Positions 28,420-37,497 of a stretch of DNA of 64,000 nt are shown here, piece after piece; the stretch's first letter is position 1; every line of letters begins with the position of its first letter. Where the stretch lies: positions 1 through 64,000 of the forward strand of contig QHYE01000024.1 in assembly GCA_003224055.1 (NCBI GenBank), in the 5' to 3' direction. A model generated the notes under the pieces. It was given only the letters and a program-made list of their open reading frames with translations, had not been told where the DNA came from and searched no databases. Origin of the DNA: Acidobacteriota bacterium (lineage in GTDB: Bacteria; Acidobacteriota; Terriglobia; Acidiferrales; UBA7541). Both the position numbers and the translations under genes were made by a program.

Positions 28420-29444
28420 TGCGGCTGCCTCTTTTCGAATTTCGCGCGCCGCGCACCCTCGACGAAGCGGCTCGCATTCTAGATGGTCAGGGGCCAAACA
28501 CCATGCCGCTCGCCGGCGGCACCGACCTGCTTCCCAACATGAAACGCAGGCAGCAGGTCCCTCGCACGCTGATGAGCCTTCGCTACGTCGAAGGCTTGAA
28601 CCAGGTTCAGTGGAGCGATTCCGCATCGCGCCTCGGCGCCTGCCTCACGCTCACTGACGTAGCCGAGGATCCCCGTTTTCGAAACGGCATGACCGCTCTA
28701 TCGCAAGCCGCCGCCCTGGTGGCCACGCCGCACATTCGAAACATGGCCACCCTCGGTGGAAACCTCTGTCTGGATACGCGCTGCAATTACTACGATCAGA
28801 ACTACGAATGGCGAAAGGCGATTGACTTTTGCCTGAAGAAAGACGGCACCATCTGCTGGGTCGCGCCGGGAAGCCGGAAATGCGTGGCAGTCTCCTCCAC
28901 GGACACTGCGCCTGCGCTGATTGCCCTTGGCGCCCGCGTCCGCCTGGTCTCGCGCTCCGGCGAGCGCGAAGTCACGCTTTCCGAGCTCTACAACAATGAC
29001 GGCATCAACTATATCCGGCGCCGTCCCGATGAAATCCTCGTTGAAGTCCTGTTGGATTCTCTCCACGGCTGGAAGAGCAGCTACTGGAAGCTGCGGCGCC
29101 GCGGTTCGTTCGACTTCCCTGTATTATCCGTCGCTGCCGCGGCGCGCCTTTCCCGTCAAGCTGTGGTCGAGGATGCGCGAATCGTAGTAGGCTCTGCAGC
29201 GTCCCGTCCGCTGGTTGCAGACGGGGCTTCGAAATTTCTGCTGGGGCGTTCCTTGAATTCGGAAACCATCGCGGAAGCTGCTGGGCTCGCGGCCCGCATC
29301 GCCAAGCCTTTGGACAACACCGATTTCGACATGACCTGGCGCAAGCGAGTCACCGCTGAATTTGTGACCTACGCCCTCCGCGAATTGCGCGGTGACGACA
29401 TGCACGTCGAGCGCGGGAGCCTCACGCGTCACTCATTCGAATGA
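28416..29444 (+). CDS. hcrB: 4-hydroxybenzoyl-CoA reductase-like beta (FAD) subunit with extra four-Cys insertion
   Basis: MMRLPLFEFRAPRTLDEAARILDGQGPNTMPLAGGTDLLPNMKRR...TPHIRNMATLGGNLCLDTRCNYYDQNYEWRKAIDFCLKKDGTICWVAPGSRKCVAVSSTDTAPALIALGARV; FAD-binding_5 fold; ATGA overlap with hcrA. Confidence 0.9.
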   Translation: MMRLPLFEFRAPRTLDEAARILDGQGPNTMPLAGGTDLLPNMKRRQQVPRTLMSLRYVEGLNQVQWSDSASRLGACLTLTDVAEDPRFRNGMTALSQAAALVATPHIRNMATLGGNLCLDTRCNYYDQNYEWRKAIDFCLKKDGTICWVAPGSRKCVAVSSTDTAPALIALGARVRLVSRSGEREVTLSELYNNDGINYIRRRPDEILVEVLLDSLHGWKSSYWKLRRRGSFDFPVLSVAAAARLSRQAVVEDARIVVGSAASRPLVADGASKFLLGRSLNSETIAEAAGLAARIAKPLDNTDFDMTWRKRVTAEFVTYALRELRGDDMHVERGSLTRHSFE

Positions 29445-29463
29445 GAATTCTTATGGTTACTCC

Positions 29464-30405
29464 ATGAAACAAAAACGAATCGCATTCTTGTCGCTGTTCC
29501 TGCTTGCCATCGCAGTTCAGGGCGCATCCGCCCAAGGCGCCCAAAACTCGCTCGTCGAAAAACTGGGATTCCCTCGCGACGCAAAGCTGCTGATTGTCCA
29601 CGCCGACGACGTCGGCGTAACTCATTCCGTAAACGCCGCCACGATCCAGGGCCTGGAATCGGGCCTCGTCAATTCCGCCAGCCTCATGGTCCCCTGCCCG
29701 TGGTTCCCGGAAATTGCCGACTACGCCATATCACATCCCGATGCTGATTTTGGTCTCCATCTCACCCTCACCAGCGAACGCGTCTACTACCGCTGGGGCC
29801 CGGTCGCTTCGAAAGACAAGGTCCCGAGTCTTGTGGATGAAAATGGTTATTTCCATCACGACTGGAAACCAACAACCCGCATCAATCCAAAAGAAGTCGA
29901 CCTCGAACTTCGCGCCCAGATTGACCGCGCCTACGCGATGGGCATCCGTCCCACGCATCTGGACTCGCATCAATACCGCCTCTTCGACAACGGCCAGGAT
30001 CTTTTCGAAGTTGTCATTCGAATCGCTCACGATTACAAGCTTCCGGTTTTCGTTGCCCGCGACTGGTTCGCGGAACGTCCCTATCTGGAAAAAAGTCTGG
30101 GCCCCGCCGATATCGTAATCGACCATACAATTACGATCGCTCCCAGCGCCGCACCTGACAAGTGGGCCGATTTCTACAAGGCCGCCCTCAAAAATCTGCA
30201 ACCCGGCATCACGGAATTTGTGATTCATCTTGGCTTCGCCGACGAAGAAATGAAAGCCGCCACGCGCGAACGCGACACTTGGGGCGCGGCCTGGCGTCAG
30301 CGCGATTTCGATTTCTTTACCAGCCCGGAATTTCGCCAACTGCTCGCCGCCCAAAACATCAAGCTGGTCACTTGGCGCGAGATCGCGAGCGCCGCCAAGA
30401 AGTGA
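29464..30405 (+). CDS. ChbG/YdjC-type carbohydrate deacetylase-like secreted protein
   Basis: Signal peptide MKQKRIAFLSLFLLAIAVQGASAQG, then KLLIVHADDVGVTHSVNAATIQGLESGLVNSASLMVPCPWFPEIADYAISHPDADFGLHLTLTSE...RPTHLDSHQY; metal-binding HADD, HLTL, HLDSHQ. Confidence 0.9.
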   Translation: MKQKRIAFLSLFLLAIAVQGASAQGAQNSLVEKLGFPRDAKLLIVHADDVGVTHSVNAATIQGLESGLVNSASLMVPCPWFPEIADYAISHPDADFGLHLTLTSERVYYRWGPVASKDKVPSLVDENGYFHHDWKPTTRINPKEVDLELRAQIDRAYAMGIRPTHLDSHQYRLFDNGQDLFEVVIRIAHDYKLPVFVARDWFAERPYLEKSLGPADIVIDHTITIAPSAAPDKWADFYKAALKNLQPGITEFVIHLGFADEEMKAATRERDTWGAAWRQRDFDFFTSPEFRQLLAAQNIKLVTWREIASAAKK

Positions 30406-30523
30406 ATTCGAACGCGCCTGCGCGCAACTATTTCTTTCGAACGGCACGCGAACGAGAATATTTCTTTCGAACTCCGTTTCGCGGTATTTTTTCAATGGAA
30501 GCTGTTTCATTCTTGGGGTGACC

Positions 30524-30979
30524 ATGCCGGCTGAACCGGAAATGCAATCCAAGCCCTTCTTCAAAAATCCCACGCTGTACACCTCTGTGGCCCTCGTCGT
30601 CGTTGTGTTTGTCGTAGGGGGGATTCTTTTTTCGCGCTGGTGGGAAAATCGTGCCATTGAAAACCGCGCGAAAGTGGAAAGAACGCAAAAGCAACAGGAG
30701 CAGGATCGCATCGCCCTGGAACAACTCGGCGGAAAGGAGCTCGCTATCCAGAATTTCTACGCCACCCCCGGCGTAGTCCGGCGAGGCGAAACCGTGCAGA
30801 TTTGCTACGGCGTGGCCAACGCCAAAACCGTGACACTGGAGCCTCAATCCAATCCCGTTTGGCCCTCCTACTCGCGCTGCGTCGACGTAAAACCCCCAAA
30901 GACCACCACTTACACGCTCACGATCGCGGATGCCTCCGGCAACACCAAAACACAAACGCTGGAAGTCCAAGTCCGCTGA
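30524..30979 (+). CDS. Single-pass membrane protein with C-terminal Ig-like domain, unknown function
   Basis: TM helix TLYTSVALVVVVFVVGGILF; ATPGVVRRGETVQICYGVANAKTVTLEPQSNPVWPSYSRCVDVKPPKTTTYTLTIADASGNTKTQTLEVQVR. Confidence 0.7.
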   Translation: MPAEPEMQSKPFFKNPTLYTSVALVVVVFVVGGILFSRWWENRAIENRAKVERTQKQQEQDRIALEQLGGKELAIQNFYATPGVVRRGETVQICYGVANAKTVTLEPQSNPVWPSYSRCVDVKPPKTTTYTLTIADASGNTKTQTLEVQVR

Positions 30980-31186
30980 GCAAACTTCAAACCTCCATCC
31001 AGGAGGCATTCCACTGTGCGGCCTGCTGCCAAAGCCAGCAAAATTATGCCTTTACAGCAAATCTCGCGTTCCCCCTTGTGACTTCAATTCCCCCGCATCT
31101 ATAATGATGGTTAGAGCGGGGTCCGGGGAATCATCCTTACTTCCCGGGCTCCGCAGACTTTTTTAGCGAACTGACGGCTGACGACC

Positions 31187-31666
31187 ATGTCTGATCCACT
31201 GGCAAAGATTAAGAAAAAGATTCAGGACGAAATCGACCAGCTTTCCCACGAGCTCAGCGTCGAGCTGCCCAAGGAAATTGCGGTGGCGCGCGCGCACGGG
31301 GACTTATCCGAAAACGCGGAATACAAGTTCGCCAAAGAGCGCCAGGGCTACGTCAACGCAAAGATCAGCCAACTCAAGAAGCGCATGGGCGACCTGGGCA
31401 TGCTGAACCTCAGCAATATTCCCAAAGACCGTGCAGGCTACGGTTCGCGCCTCACCGTTCTGGACACGCAGCGCGACGTAAAGATCGAATACAAGCTCGT
31501 AAGCACGGAAGAGGCCGACGTCGAGAAGGGGCTCATTTCCACGACGTCGCCGATTGGAAAAGCGCTGCTGAACAAAAAAGTTGGCGATGAAATTGAAGTG
31601 GCGACGCCCGCGGGCAAGAAAGAATTCGAAGTCATGCGCCTCGTGACCATCCACGACGGCGAGTAA
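31187..31666 (+). CDS. greA: GreA/GreB-family transcription elongation factor
   Basis: ELPKEIAVARAHGDLSENAEYKFAKERQGYVNAKISQLKKRM (coiled coil) and C-terminal SPIGKALLNKKVGDEIEVATPAGKKEFEVMRL. Confidence 0.92.
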   Translation: MSDPLAKIKKKIQDEIDQLSHELSVELPKEIAVARAHGDLSENAEYKFAKERQGYVNAKISQLKKRMGDLGMLNLSNIPKDRAGYGSRLTVLDTQRDVKIEYKLVSTEEADVEKGLISTTSPIGKALLNKKVGDEIEVATPAGKKEFEVMRLVTIHDGE

Positions 31667-31725
31667 CCATTTTGCGGTTCCAGGCGTCTTAATCAGCAAG
31701 TCGTGTTGGCCGCCTGTGAGGGACT

Positions 31726-32046
31726 ATGTATTGGGGAGCAGGCTCGGCGCTTGGGGTTCTAACTTTCTTCGGCTATCTCCTATTGGCCATGGGCGCGCTG
31801 CTGGTATGGCGCAATCGCGACGATTTCTCCGTGTGGTTTCAAGACGAAATTTCCGTCTTGCGCCGCGGCTTCTCTCGCTATACGCCGGTCGGCCCGTTTT
31901 ATATTCTCCGCGAGGAATCCCGTATCAAAGCTATCCCGACCTCGTTTATCCGCAATCTCACCCGGCTGCCGCGGAGCCGCTTCAATGGCGCGGCGGCGCT
32001 TCTGATGGCCGGCATGATGCTGTTCCTGCTGGACTTTTTCCTCTGA
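31726..32046 (+). CDS. Small membrane protein, unknown function
   Basis: Two predicted TM segments at the ends (LGVLTFFGYLLLAMGALLVW; GAAALLMAGMMLFLLDFFL). Confidence 0.6.
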   Translation: MYWGAGSALGVLTFFGYLLLAMGALLVWRNRDDFSVWFQDEISVLRRGFSRYTPVGPFYILREESRIKAIPTSFIRNLTRLPRSRFNGAAALLMAGMMLFLLDFFL

Positions 32047-32097
32047 AGATTTTCTCTTGCCTAGACAAACCGGTAGCCCTTTGCGATTCTCATCCCG

Positions 32098-33036
32098 ATG
32101 AAACCAGCCCTGATCGTGCATGGCGGCGCGTGGGACATTCCTGACGAAGCCGTGGACGCTTGCAAGTCCGGCTGCCAGCGCGCACTGGGCGCCGGTTGGA
32201 CTCTGCTCGCCGGGGGCGGCTCGGCGCTGGACGCCGTCGAAGCCGCCATCATGGTTCTCGAGGACGATCCCGTTTTCGATGCGGGCTACGGCTCGCATCT
32301 CAATCTGGATGGCCGCGTCGAGTGCGACGCCATCGTCATGAACGGCGCTACGCTCCGTTCCGGCGCGGCGGCCACGCTGCAGCGCGTCAAGAATCCTATT
32401 CAACTCGCGCGCAAAATTCTCGAGAATTGTCCGCACATGATGCTGGTCGCGGAAGGCGCCGAGCGTTTCGCCAAAGAGCACGGAATCAAGCTTTGCAAGC
32501 CGGAGGAACTGGTCAGCGAAGCGGAGCAAGAAGCCTGGATGAAGTGTAAGGCGGACAAACATGCCGCCGAGCATCATCGCGGGCACGAGCAGGGAACGGT
32601 CGGCGCCGTCGCCATCGATCGCGACGGCAGGCTGTTCGCCGCCACTTCCACGGGCGGAACCTGCTGCAAGCTTCCGGGCCGCGTCGGCGATTCGCCGCTC
32701 ATTGGCTGCGGATGCTATGCCGACTCCGAAGCCGGCGGCGTTTCCTGTACTGGCTACGGCGAAGCCATCATGAAAATCGTGATGGCCAAGACGGCCGTGG
32801 ATCTTCTTCGTTCCCGCGTGACTTGCGTTGACCCCATTGCAGCGGCCGATGCCTGCGACCTCTCCTCCGCCGATCTCGCGGCGCGCGAAGCCGTTCATCT
32901 TCTTGGCAAGCGCACGCACGCTACCGGCGGCCTCATCCTGCTCGATCGCCACGGCAATCCCGGTTTTGCGTTCAACACGCCGCGGATGGCCTACGGCTAC
33001 GTGGCCCTGGACGGCAACTTCGTCATCGCCGTTTAG
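32098..33036 (+). CDS. Isoaspartyl peptidase / L-asparaginase (Ntn hydrolase, T2 family)
   Basis: MKPALIVHGGAWDIPDEAVDACKSGCQRALGAG...GSALDAVEAAIMVLEDDPVFDAGYGSHLNLDGRVECDA...HEQGTVGAVAIDRDGRLFAATSTGGTCCKLPGRVGDSPLIGCGCYAD; G|TVGAVA nucleophile motif. Confidence 0.94.
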   Translation: MKPALIVHGGAWDIPDEAVDACKSGCQRALGAGWTLLAGGGSALDAVEAAIMVLEDDPVFDAGYGSHLNLDGRVECDAIVMNGATLRSGAAATLQRVKNPIQLARKILENCPHMMLVAEGAERFAKEHGIKLCKPEELVSEAEQEAWMKCKADKHAAEHHRGHEQGTVGAVAIDRDGRLFAATSTGGTCCKLPGRVGDSPLIGCGCYADSEAGGVSCTGYGEAIMKIVMAKTAVDLLRSRVTCVDPIAAADACDLSSADLAAREAVHLLGKRTHATGGLILLDRHGNPGFAFNTPRMAYGYVALDGNFVIAV

Positions 33037-33234
33037 CCCCGTCCGCATCGGAAATCTGGTTTAACAATAACCACCCCCTCCCCCATGTTTTTTGTAAGTC
33101 TATCGTTCTAAAAATGGTTAAAGTCCTTTGTTTTGATAGACTTTTGCAAGTGTGGATTTTAGAAGACTTACGGAGGAGCGGAGAAGCGTGAGGAAGAGGG
33201 GGCGGAACGGCGGCGACAGCGGAAAGAGAGGCGC

Positions 33235-33265
33235 GCCCTTCGAGGCTCCCTTCGGAGCTCAGGGC
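33235..33265. repeat. REP-like GC-rich palindrome
   Basis: GCCCTTCGAGGCTCC-CTTC-GGAGCTCAGGGC, imperfect inverted repeat in a long intergenic region. Confidence 0.4.
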
Positions 33266-33602
33266 AAGTAGGGTAAACAGGCGAGGATCTGTTGCGATAA
33301 ACACCCAGGAGAATAGCATGGAAGTATATCGCGTGTCAATTACTTTTTGGTTAGCATTCGAATGGATTTGTAACCCGTTGAAAGATTTGCAGGTTACGGG
33401 CTGAATGCTGGACCTCCTTCCTCACCCTATCCTTTCACGAGCCCGCCGCCCCTGACGGATTCGGCTTGCACGCCCCTAGCGGCTCCCGCGGCAAGCGACG
33501 ACACTCTGCACCATGTCGCTACTTGTCGCTTGCCCCTCGAACTCGCCACCCCCGATACTCATCATCGTACGGTGATCGTCCAAAGCTTGACGTGGGGTTG
33601 CT

Positions 33603-36053
33603 ATGCTGCACGGAAATCGGTTTAATTTTTCATTCTCGGCTATTCTTCTTGCTTTCGTATTCACATCTCTGGCTCTCGGGGGTTGCAGCACCGGCAGGCA
33701 AACGCCGCCTACGCTAGCCTCCATTCAGGTCACGCCCACCAACCCGAGCATCGCCTTGGGTTCTTCGGAGCAATTCACTGCCATGGGCACGTTCACCGAC
33801 AGCAGTACCCAGGACCTCAGCAAGATTGTGAGGTGGACTTCTTCCGACACTACGGCGGTGACCATTGATTCCTCGGGTCTCACCACCACCCATGCTATTG
33901 GCCGTCCCAAAATCACCGCCACAACGGACACCGGCGTAGGAACGGCCGCACTCGTCACCGGTTCCACTCGCCTCGTCATCGTGGCAGCCGCCGGATTCGC
34001 AGCGCCACGTTTCGCCTATGTTAGCAACCTCGTCGACGACACGCTTTCGGTCTACACGGTGAACGCCGCAACCGGCCAGCTCCGCGCGCACGGCTATGTT
34101 CTCACCGGCAGCCATCCGGACTCGGTTTTTCTCGACCCCTCCGGCAAATTCGCTTACATCACAAACGATCTGACCAACGACATCTCCGCTTTCACCGTTG
34201 ACCCCGCATCCGGCTCCTTGACGCCCGTACCCGGTTCGCCGTTCCCTGCCGGTTCCTTTCCTTTTCTCATCACTGTGGACCCTTCCGGCACTTTCGCCTA
34301 TGTGGCCAATGGCCAGCCTCCCTTCAACATCTCCGCTTACGAAATCGACCGCAGCACCGGCATCCTCTCGCCCGTCCCTGGCTCACCCTTTGCCGCCGGC
34401 ACCAGCCCCGATTCCGTCGCCATCGATCGGCTGGGCAAATTCGCATACGTCGCGAATTTCACTTCCGGCGATATTTGGGTGTACGGCGTCGATCCGGCCA
34501 ATGGATCTCTCGCGCCGATTCCCGGCTCGCCGTTTCCGGCAGGCTCGCAACCGGGTTCCATCACCCTTCATCCCGGCGGACAATTTGCCTACGTGGTCAA
34601 CCAGAGTTCCAACTCCCTCTCGGGCTTTTCCGTCGACGCGACCACGGGCGTGCTAAAGCCCCTCTCCGGTTTCTCCGCGCCCGCTGGAACAGCCCCGTTC
34701 CATCTGGCCCTTGATCCTTCCGGCAAATTCGCCTACGTGGCCAACGGCGCGTCCAACAGTGTTTCCGCTTACACTATCAATTCCACGACAGGCGCGTTCA
34801 GCGAAGTTTCAGGCTCGCCGTTCCCCTCCGGTATGGAGCCTTCGCTCCTGTCCGTCGATCCTTCCGGTAAGTTCTTGTACGTGCCGAGCGAGCTCTCCAA
34901 CGATGTGACCACCTATGGCATTGACGGCACTTCCGGCATTCTCACCAGTTTGGGAATTGTACGGGCACGGCCCGGCGCACGCGCCATCGCCCTCAGCGGT
35001 GGGGCTACCCCGGTCACATACACGCCGAAGTTTGCCTACCTCGTGAACGCGGGCCTCGCGATAAACAACATGTCGGCGTACACCATTGACCCGGCAACAG
35101 GCGCGCTCAATCCCGTCGCCGGTTCACCCTTTACCCTAAGCGGGAGCACAAGCCCAAGTTGGCTGGCGGTGGACCCAAATGGCAGGTTTGTCTACATTAC
35201 CGGCGGCCTTCAGAGCCTCACGGTATACAGGATTGATCCCGCAACCGGTGTGCTCGCAAAACTTTCCGGTTCGCCCTACTCGACCGGCAACAATCCCTTC
35301 GCTGTCGCCGTGGACGCCTCAGGCCGCTTCGTCTACGTGGTCAATCAGCAGGACAACACAATCTCCGCCTACCGCGTCGATCTCAGCACGGGAGGCTTGA
35401 CTCCCTTAAGCAGTTCCCCCTTCGCAACCGGAACAAATCCTCAGTCGCTTACCTCTGATCCCACCGGCCGCTTTCTGTTTGTGGGAAATTTCGGCCTGTC
35501 CGGTGCCGGCATTTCGGCGTACTCCATCGATCCAGTCACGGGGGCGCTGACCGACGTCGCGGGTTCACCGTTTCAAACCGACGCAGGCCCTCACTCTGTC
35601 GCGGTCGACCCCTCGGGGCGCTTCCTCTACACCGCCAATAACCCGAGCAGCGACGGTTCGGCTTTCCTGATCGATGCCGTCAGCGGCGCGTTGACTCCGC
35701 TTCCGGGCACGACGTTCGCCGCCGGCTACCTTCCTTTTGCTGTAACCGTCGATCCTCTCGGCCGCTTTGTTTACGACACCAATGGCCTCAACGGCGTTTC
35801 GGCTTTCAGTGTCGATCCCCTTACCGGGGTCCTCACACTTGTGCCAACTTCCCCATTTCTTGCGGGGACCAATCCAACCGACGTGACCGTGGATTCTTCC
35901 GGAAAGTTTGCCTACGTAACTGCAGAAAGTTCTGGCAACGTTTCTGCCTTCACTCTCGATCCGCTAACCGGTGCGCTTACGCCGGTGCCTGGCTCCCCGT
36001 TTCCCGCCAATACTGGTGCGACCTCCGTCACTACTACGGCAACCTTACAATAA
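33603..36053 (+). CDS. Lipoprotein with Big_2-type domain and tandem YVTN/lactonase beta-propeller repeats
   Basis: Lipobox SLALGGCSTG; Ig-like TLASIQVTPTNPSIALGSSEQFTAMGTFTDSSTQDLSKIVRWTSSDTTAVTID; tandem units such as PSGKFAYVANGASNSVSAYTINSTTGAFSEVSGSPFPSG. Confidence 0.92.
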   Translation: MLHGNRFNFSFSAILLAFVFTSLALGGCSTGRQTPPTLASIQVTPTNPSIALGSSEQFTAMGTFTDSSTQDLSKIVRWTSSDTTAVTIDSSGLTTTHAIGRPKITATTDTGVGTAALVTGSTRLVIVAAAGFAAPRFAYVSNLVDDTLSVYTVNAATGQLRAHGYVLTGSHPDSVFLDPSGKFAYITNDLTNDISAFTVDPASGSLTPVPGSPFPAGSFPFLITVDPSGTFAYVANGQPPFNISAYEIDRSTGILSPVPGSPFAAGTSPDSVAIDRLGKFAYVANFTSGDIWVYGVDPANGSLAPIPGSPFPAGSQPGSITLHPGGQFAYVVNQSSNSLSGFSVDATTGVLKPLSGFSAPAGTAPFHLALDPSGKFAYVANGASNSVSAYTINSTTGAFSEVSGSPFPSGMEPSLLSVDPSGKFLYVPSELSNDVTTYGIDGTSGILTSLGIVRARPGARAIALSGGATPVTYTPKFAYLVNAGLAINNMSAYTIDPATGALNPVAGSPFTLSGSTSPSWLAVDPNGRFVYITGGLQSLTVYRIDPATGVLAKLSGSPYSTGNNPFAVAVDASGRFVYVVNQQDNTISAYRVDLSTGGLTPLSSSPFATGTNPQSLTSDPTGRFLFVGNFGLSGAGISAYSIDPVTGALTDVAGSPFQTDAGPHSVAVDPSGRFLYTANNPSSDGSAFLIDAVSGALTPLPGTTFAAGYLPFAVTVDPLGRFVYDTNGLNGVSAFSVDPLTGVLTLVPTSPFLAGTNPTDVTVDSSGKFAYVTAESSGNVSAFTLDPLTGALTPVPGSPFPANTGATSVTTTATLQ

Positions 36054-36183
36054 GGAACCCACGATGACCGCATCCAGGCAGCACCGACCTGGCCGGGGCA
36101 GACGGCACCGAGGTATGGGCACGCATAAAGTTTTGATAATCTCTTAAGAATTCGTTCGACAATGAGGCCCGGGGGAGATCAGG

Positions 36184-36582
36184 GTGAAGGTCATATTGCA
36201 GGGCATGCGTTGCCTTAAAAAGACGGAAAGCGGCGAAGACGAGATCTATTGCGTGGTGACCACCGGCGGCGCGAACGCGCGCGAGCTGGCGCGATTCGAT
36301 ATTGGCAACTTTGAGGTGGGAAGGACCCTTCATCCGGGGAAATTGCTTTGGGATGGAACGAACTGGCCTGCGGTGACGATCACGGTCATGGAAAGCGACG
36401 AGAACCAGCCGGGGCACGGCAGCGATGACTTCGTTGGAGAGGTCACGGTGAGTGCGGACGGTAAGTGCAAGCCAGGCCGCGCGACGCTCGACGAAGGAAA
36501 TGACGAGAGTAAACGATACCGGCAATTCAGCATGACGGGAAGCGCGGCGCACTATGTTGTGCATCTGGAAATTGGAAATTAG
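36184..36582 (+). CDS. Conserved-looking hypothetical protein
   Basis: Intact 132-aa ORF, MKVILQGMRCLKKTESGEDEIYCVVTTGGANARELARFDIGNFEVGRTLHPGKLLWDGTNWPAVTITVMESDENQPGHGSDDFVGEVTVSADG. Confidence 0.55.
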   Translation: MKVILQGMRCLKKTESGEDEIYCVVTTGGANARELARFDIGNFEVGRTLHPGKLLWDGTNWPAVTITVMESDENQPGHGSDDFVGEVTVSADGKCKPGRATLDEGNDESKRYRQFSMTGSAAHYVVHLEIGN

Positions 36583-36604
36583 AAAGCAGAAACTAGAAAA
36601 AGGA

Positions 36605-36976
36605 ATGGTGATGGCTCCCACATATGGGAATGGAAAAATCTGTTACATCGAGATGCCCGCCACGGACATCGCGCAGTCGGCGGACTTCTACAAGAAGGTC
36701 TTCGGCTGGCAGAACCGCAAGCGTGGTGATGGCAGCACCGCGTTTGACGATTCGGTGGGCGAAGTGAGCGGGACGTGGGTGCTGGGGCGCCCGCCCTCGG
36801 CAAAGCCGGGGCTCCTCTTTTACATCATGGTGTACAGCGTGGCGGCGACGATAGACGCGGTGGTAGCCCATGGGGGCGAGATCGTGCAGCCGATTGGCGC
36901 GGACGCGCCGGAGATCACGGCGCGGTTCCGCGATCCGGGAGGAAACGTAATCGGCCTCTACCAGCAACCCGCCTGA
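36605..36976 (+). CDS. VOC (glyoxalase/bleomycin-resistance) superfamily protein
   Basis: GKICYIEMPATDIAQSADFYKKVFGWQNRKRGDGSTAFDDSVGEVSGTWVLGRPPSAKPGLLFYIMVYSVAATIDAVVAHGGEIVQPIGADAPEITARFRDPGGNVIGLYQQPA. Confidence 0.92.
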   Translation: MVMAPTYGNGKICYIEMPATDIAQSADFYKKVFGWQNRKRGDGSTAFDDSVGEVSGTWVLGRPPSAKPGLLFYIMVYSVAATIDAVVAHGGEIVQPIGADAPEITARFRDPGGNVIGLYQQPA

Positions 36977-37002
36977 AGCTAATCGTTTGTTTCGAGGTAC
37001 GA

Positions 37003-37497
37003 GTGGGAATCCTCACCGAAGACATGAAGCGCGTAGTCGACGAGCAGCGGCTCGGCTTCGTTGCGACGGTGTGTCCGGACGGAACTCCCAACTTGTCGCC
37101 GAAGGGAACGACCGCAGTATGGGACGACGATCACATCGTCTTTGCGGATATCCGCTCCCCTGCGACGGTCTCCAATCTGAGACGTAATCCGTCGACGGAG
37201 ATCAATGTGGTCGATCCGATGGTGCGCAAGGGCTACCGCTTCAAGGGCGTCGCCTCGGTCCTTACGGAGGGAGCCCTGTTCGAACGAATCCTGGATTTCT
37301 ATCGCGCGGAGCGGAATCTCGACGATAGCCGCATTAAAATCAGGTCCTTTGTACTGGTCAAGATCGAGGAAGCCCTGCCGGTCGTTTCTCCCGCTTACGA
37401 TCTAGGCCTGAGCGAAGAGCAGGTGCGAGAGAAGATGCAGCGCTACTTTGATTCGCTGCCACGCAATATCCCCACCACCCGCCGGGAGGAAACGTGA
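37003..37497 (+). CDS. Pyridoxamine 5'-phosphate oxidase-like FMN-binding protein
   Basis: GILTEDMKRVVDEQRLGFVATVCPDGTPNLSPKGTTAVWDDDHIVFADIRSPATVSNLRRNPSTEINVVDPMVRKGYRFKGVASVLTEG. Confidence 0.88.
   Translation: MGILTEDMKRVVDEQRLGFVATVCPDGTPNLSPKGTTAVWDDDHIVFADIRSPATVSNLRRNPSTEINVVDPMVRKGYRFKGVASVLTEGALFERILDFYRAERNLDDSRIKIRSFVLVKIEEALPVVSPAYDLGLSEEQVREKMQRYFDSLPRNIPTTRREET

Noticed and set aside
31780-33048. 422-aa minus-strand ORF
   Set aside because: Antisense to the isoaspartyl peptidase gene and the small membrane protein gene; Gly/Arg-rich mirror ORF.
33603-36053. Possible tandem DNA repeat array or CRISPR-like periodicity
   Set aside because: The periodicity is protein-level (YVTN blades) with diverged nucleotide units; no identical repeats with unique spacers.
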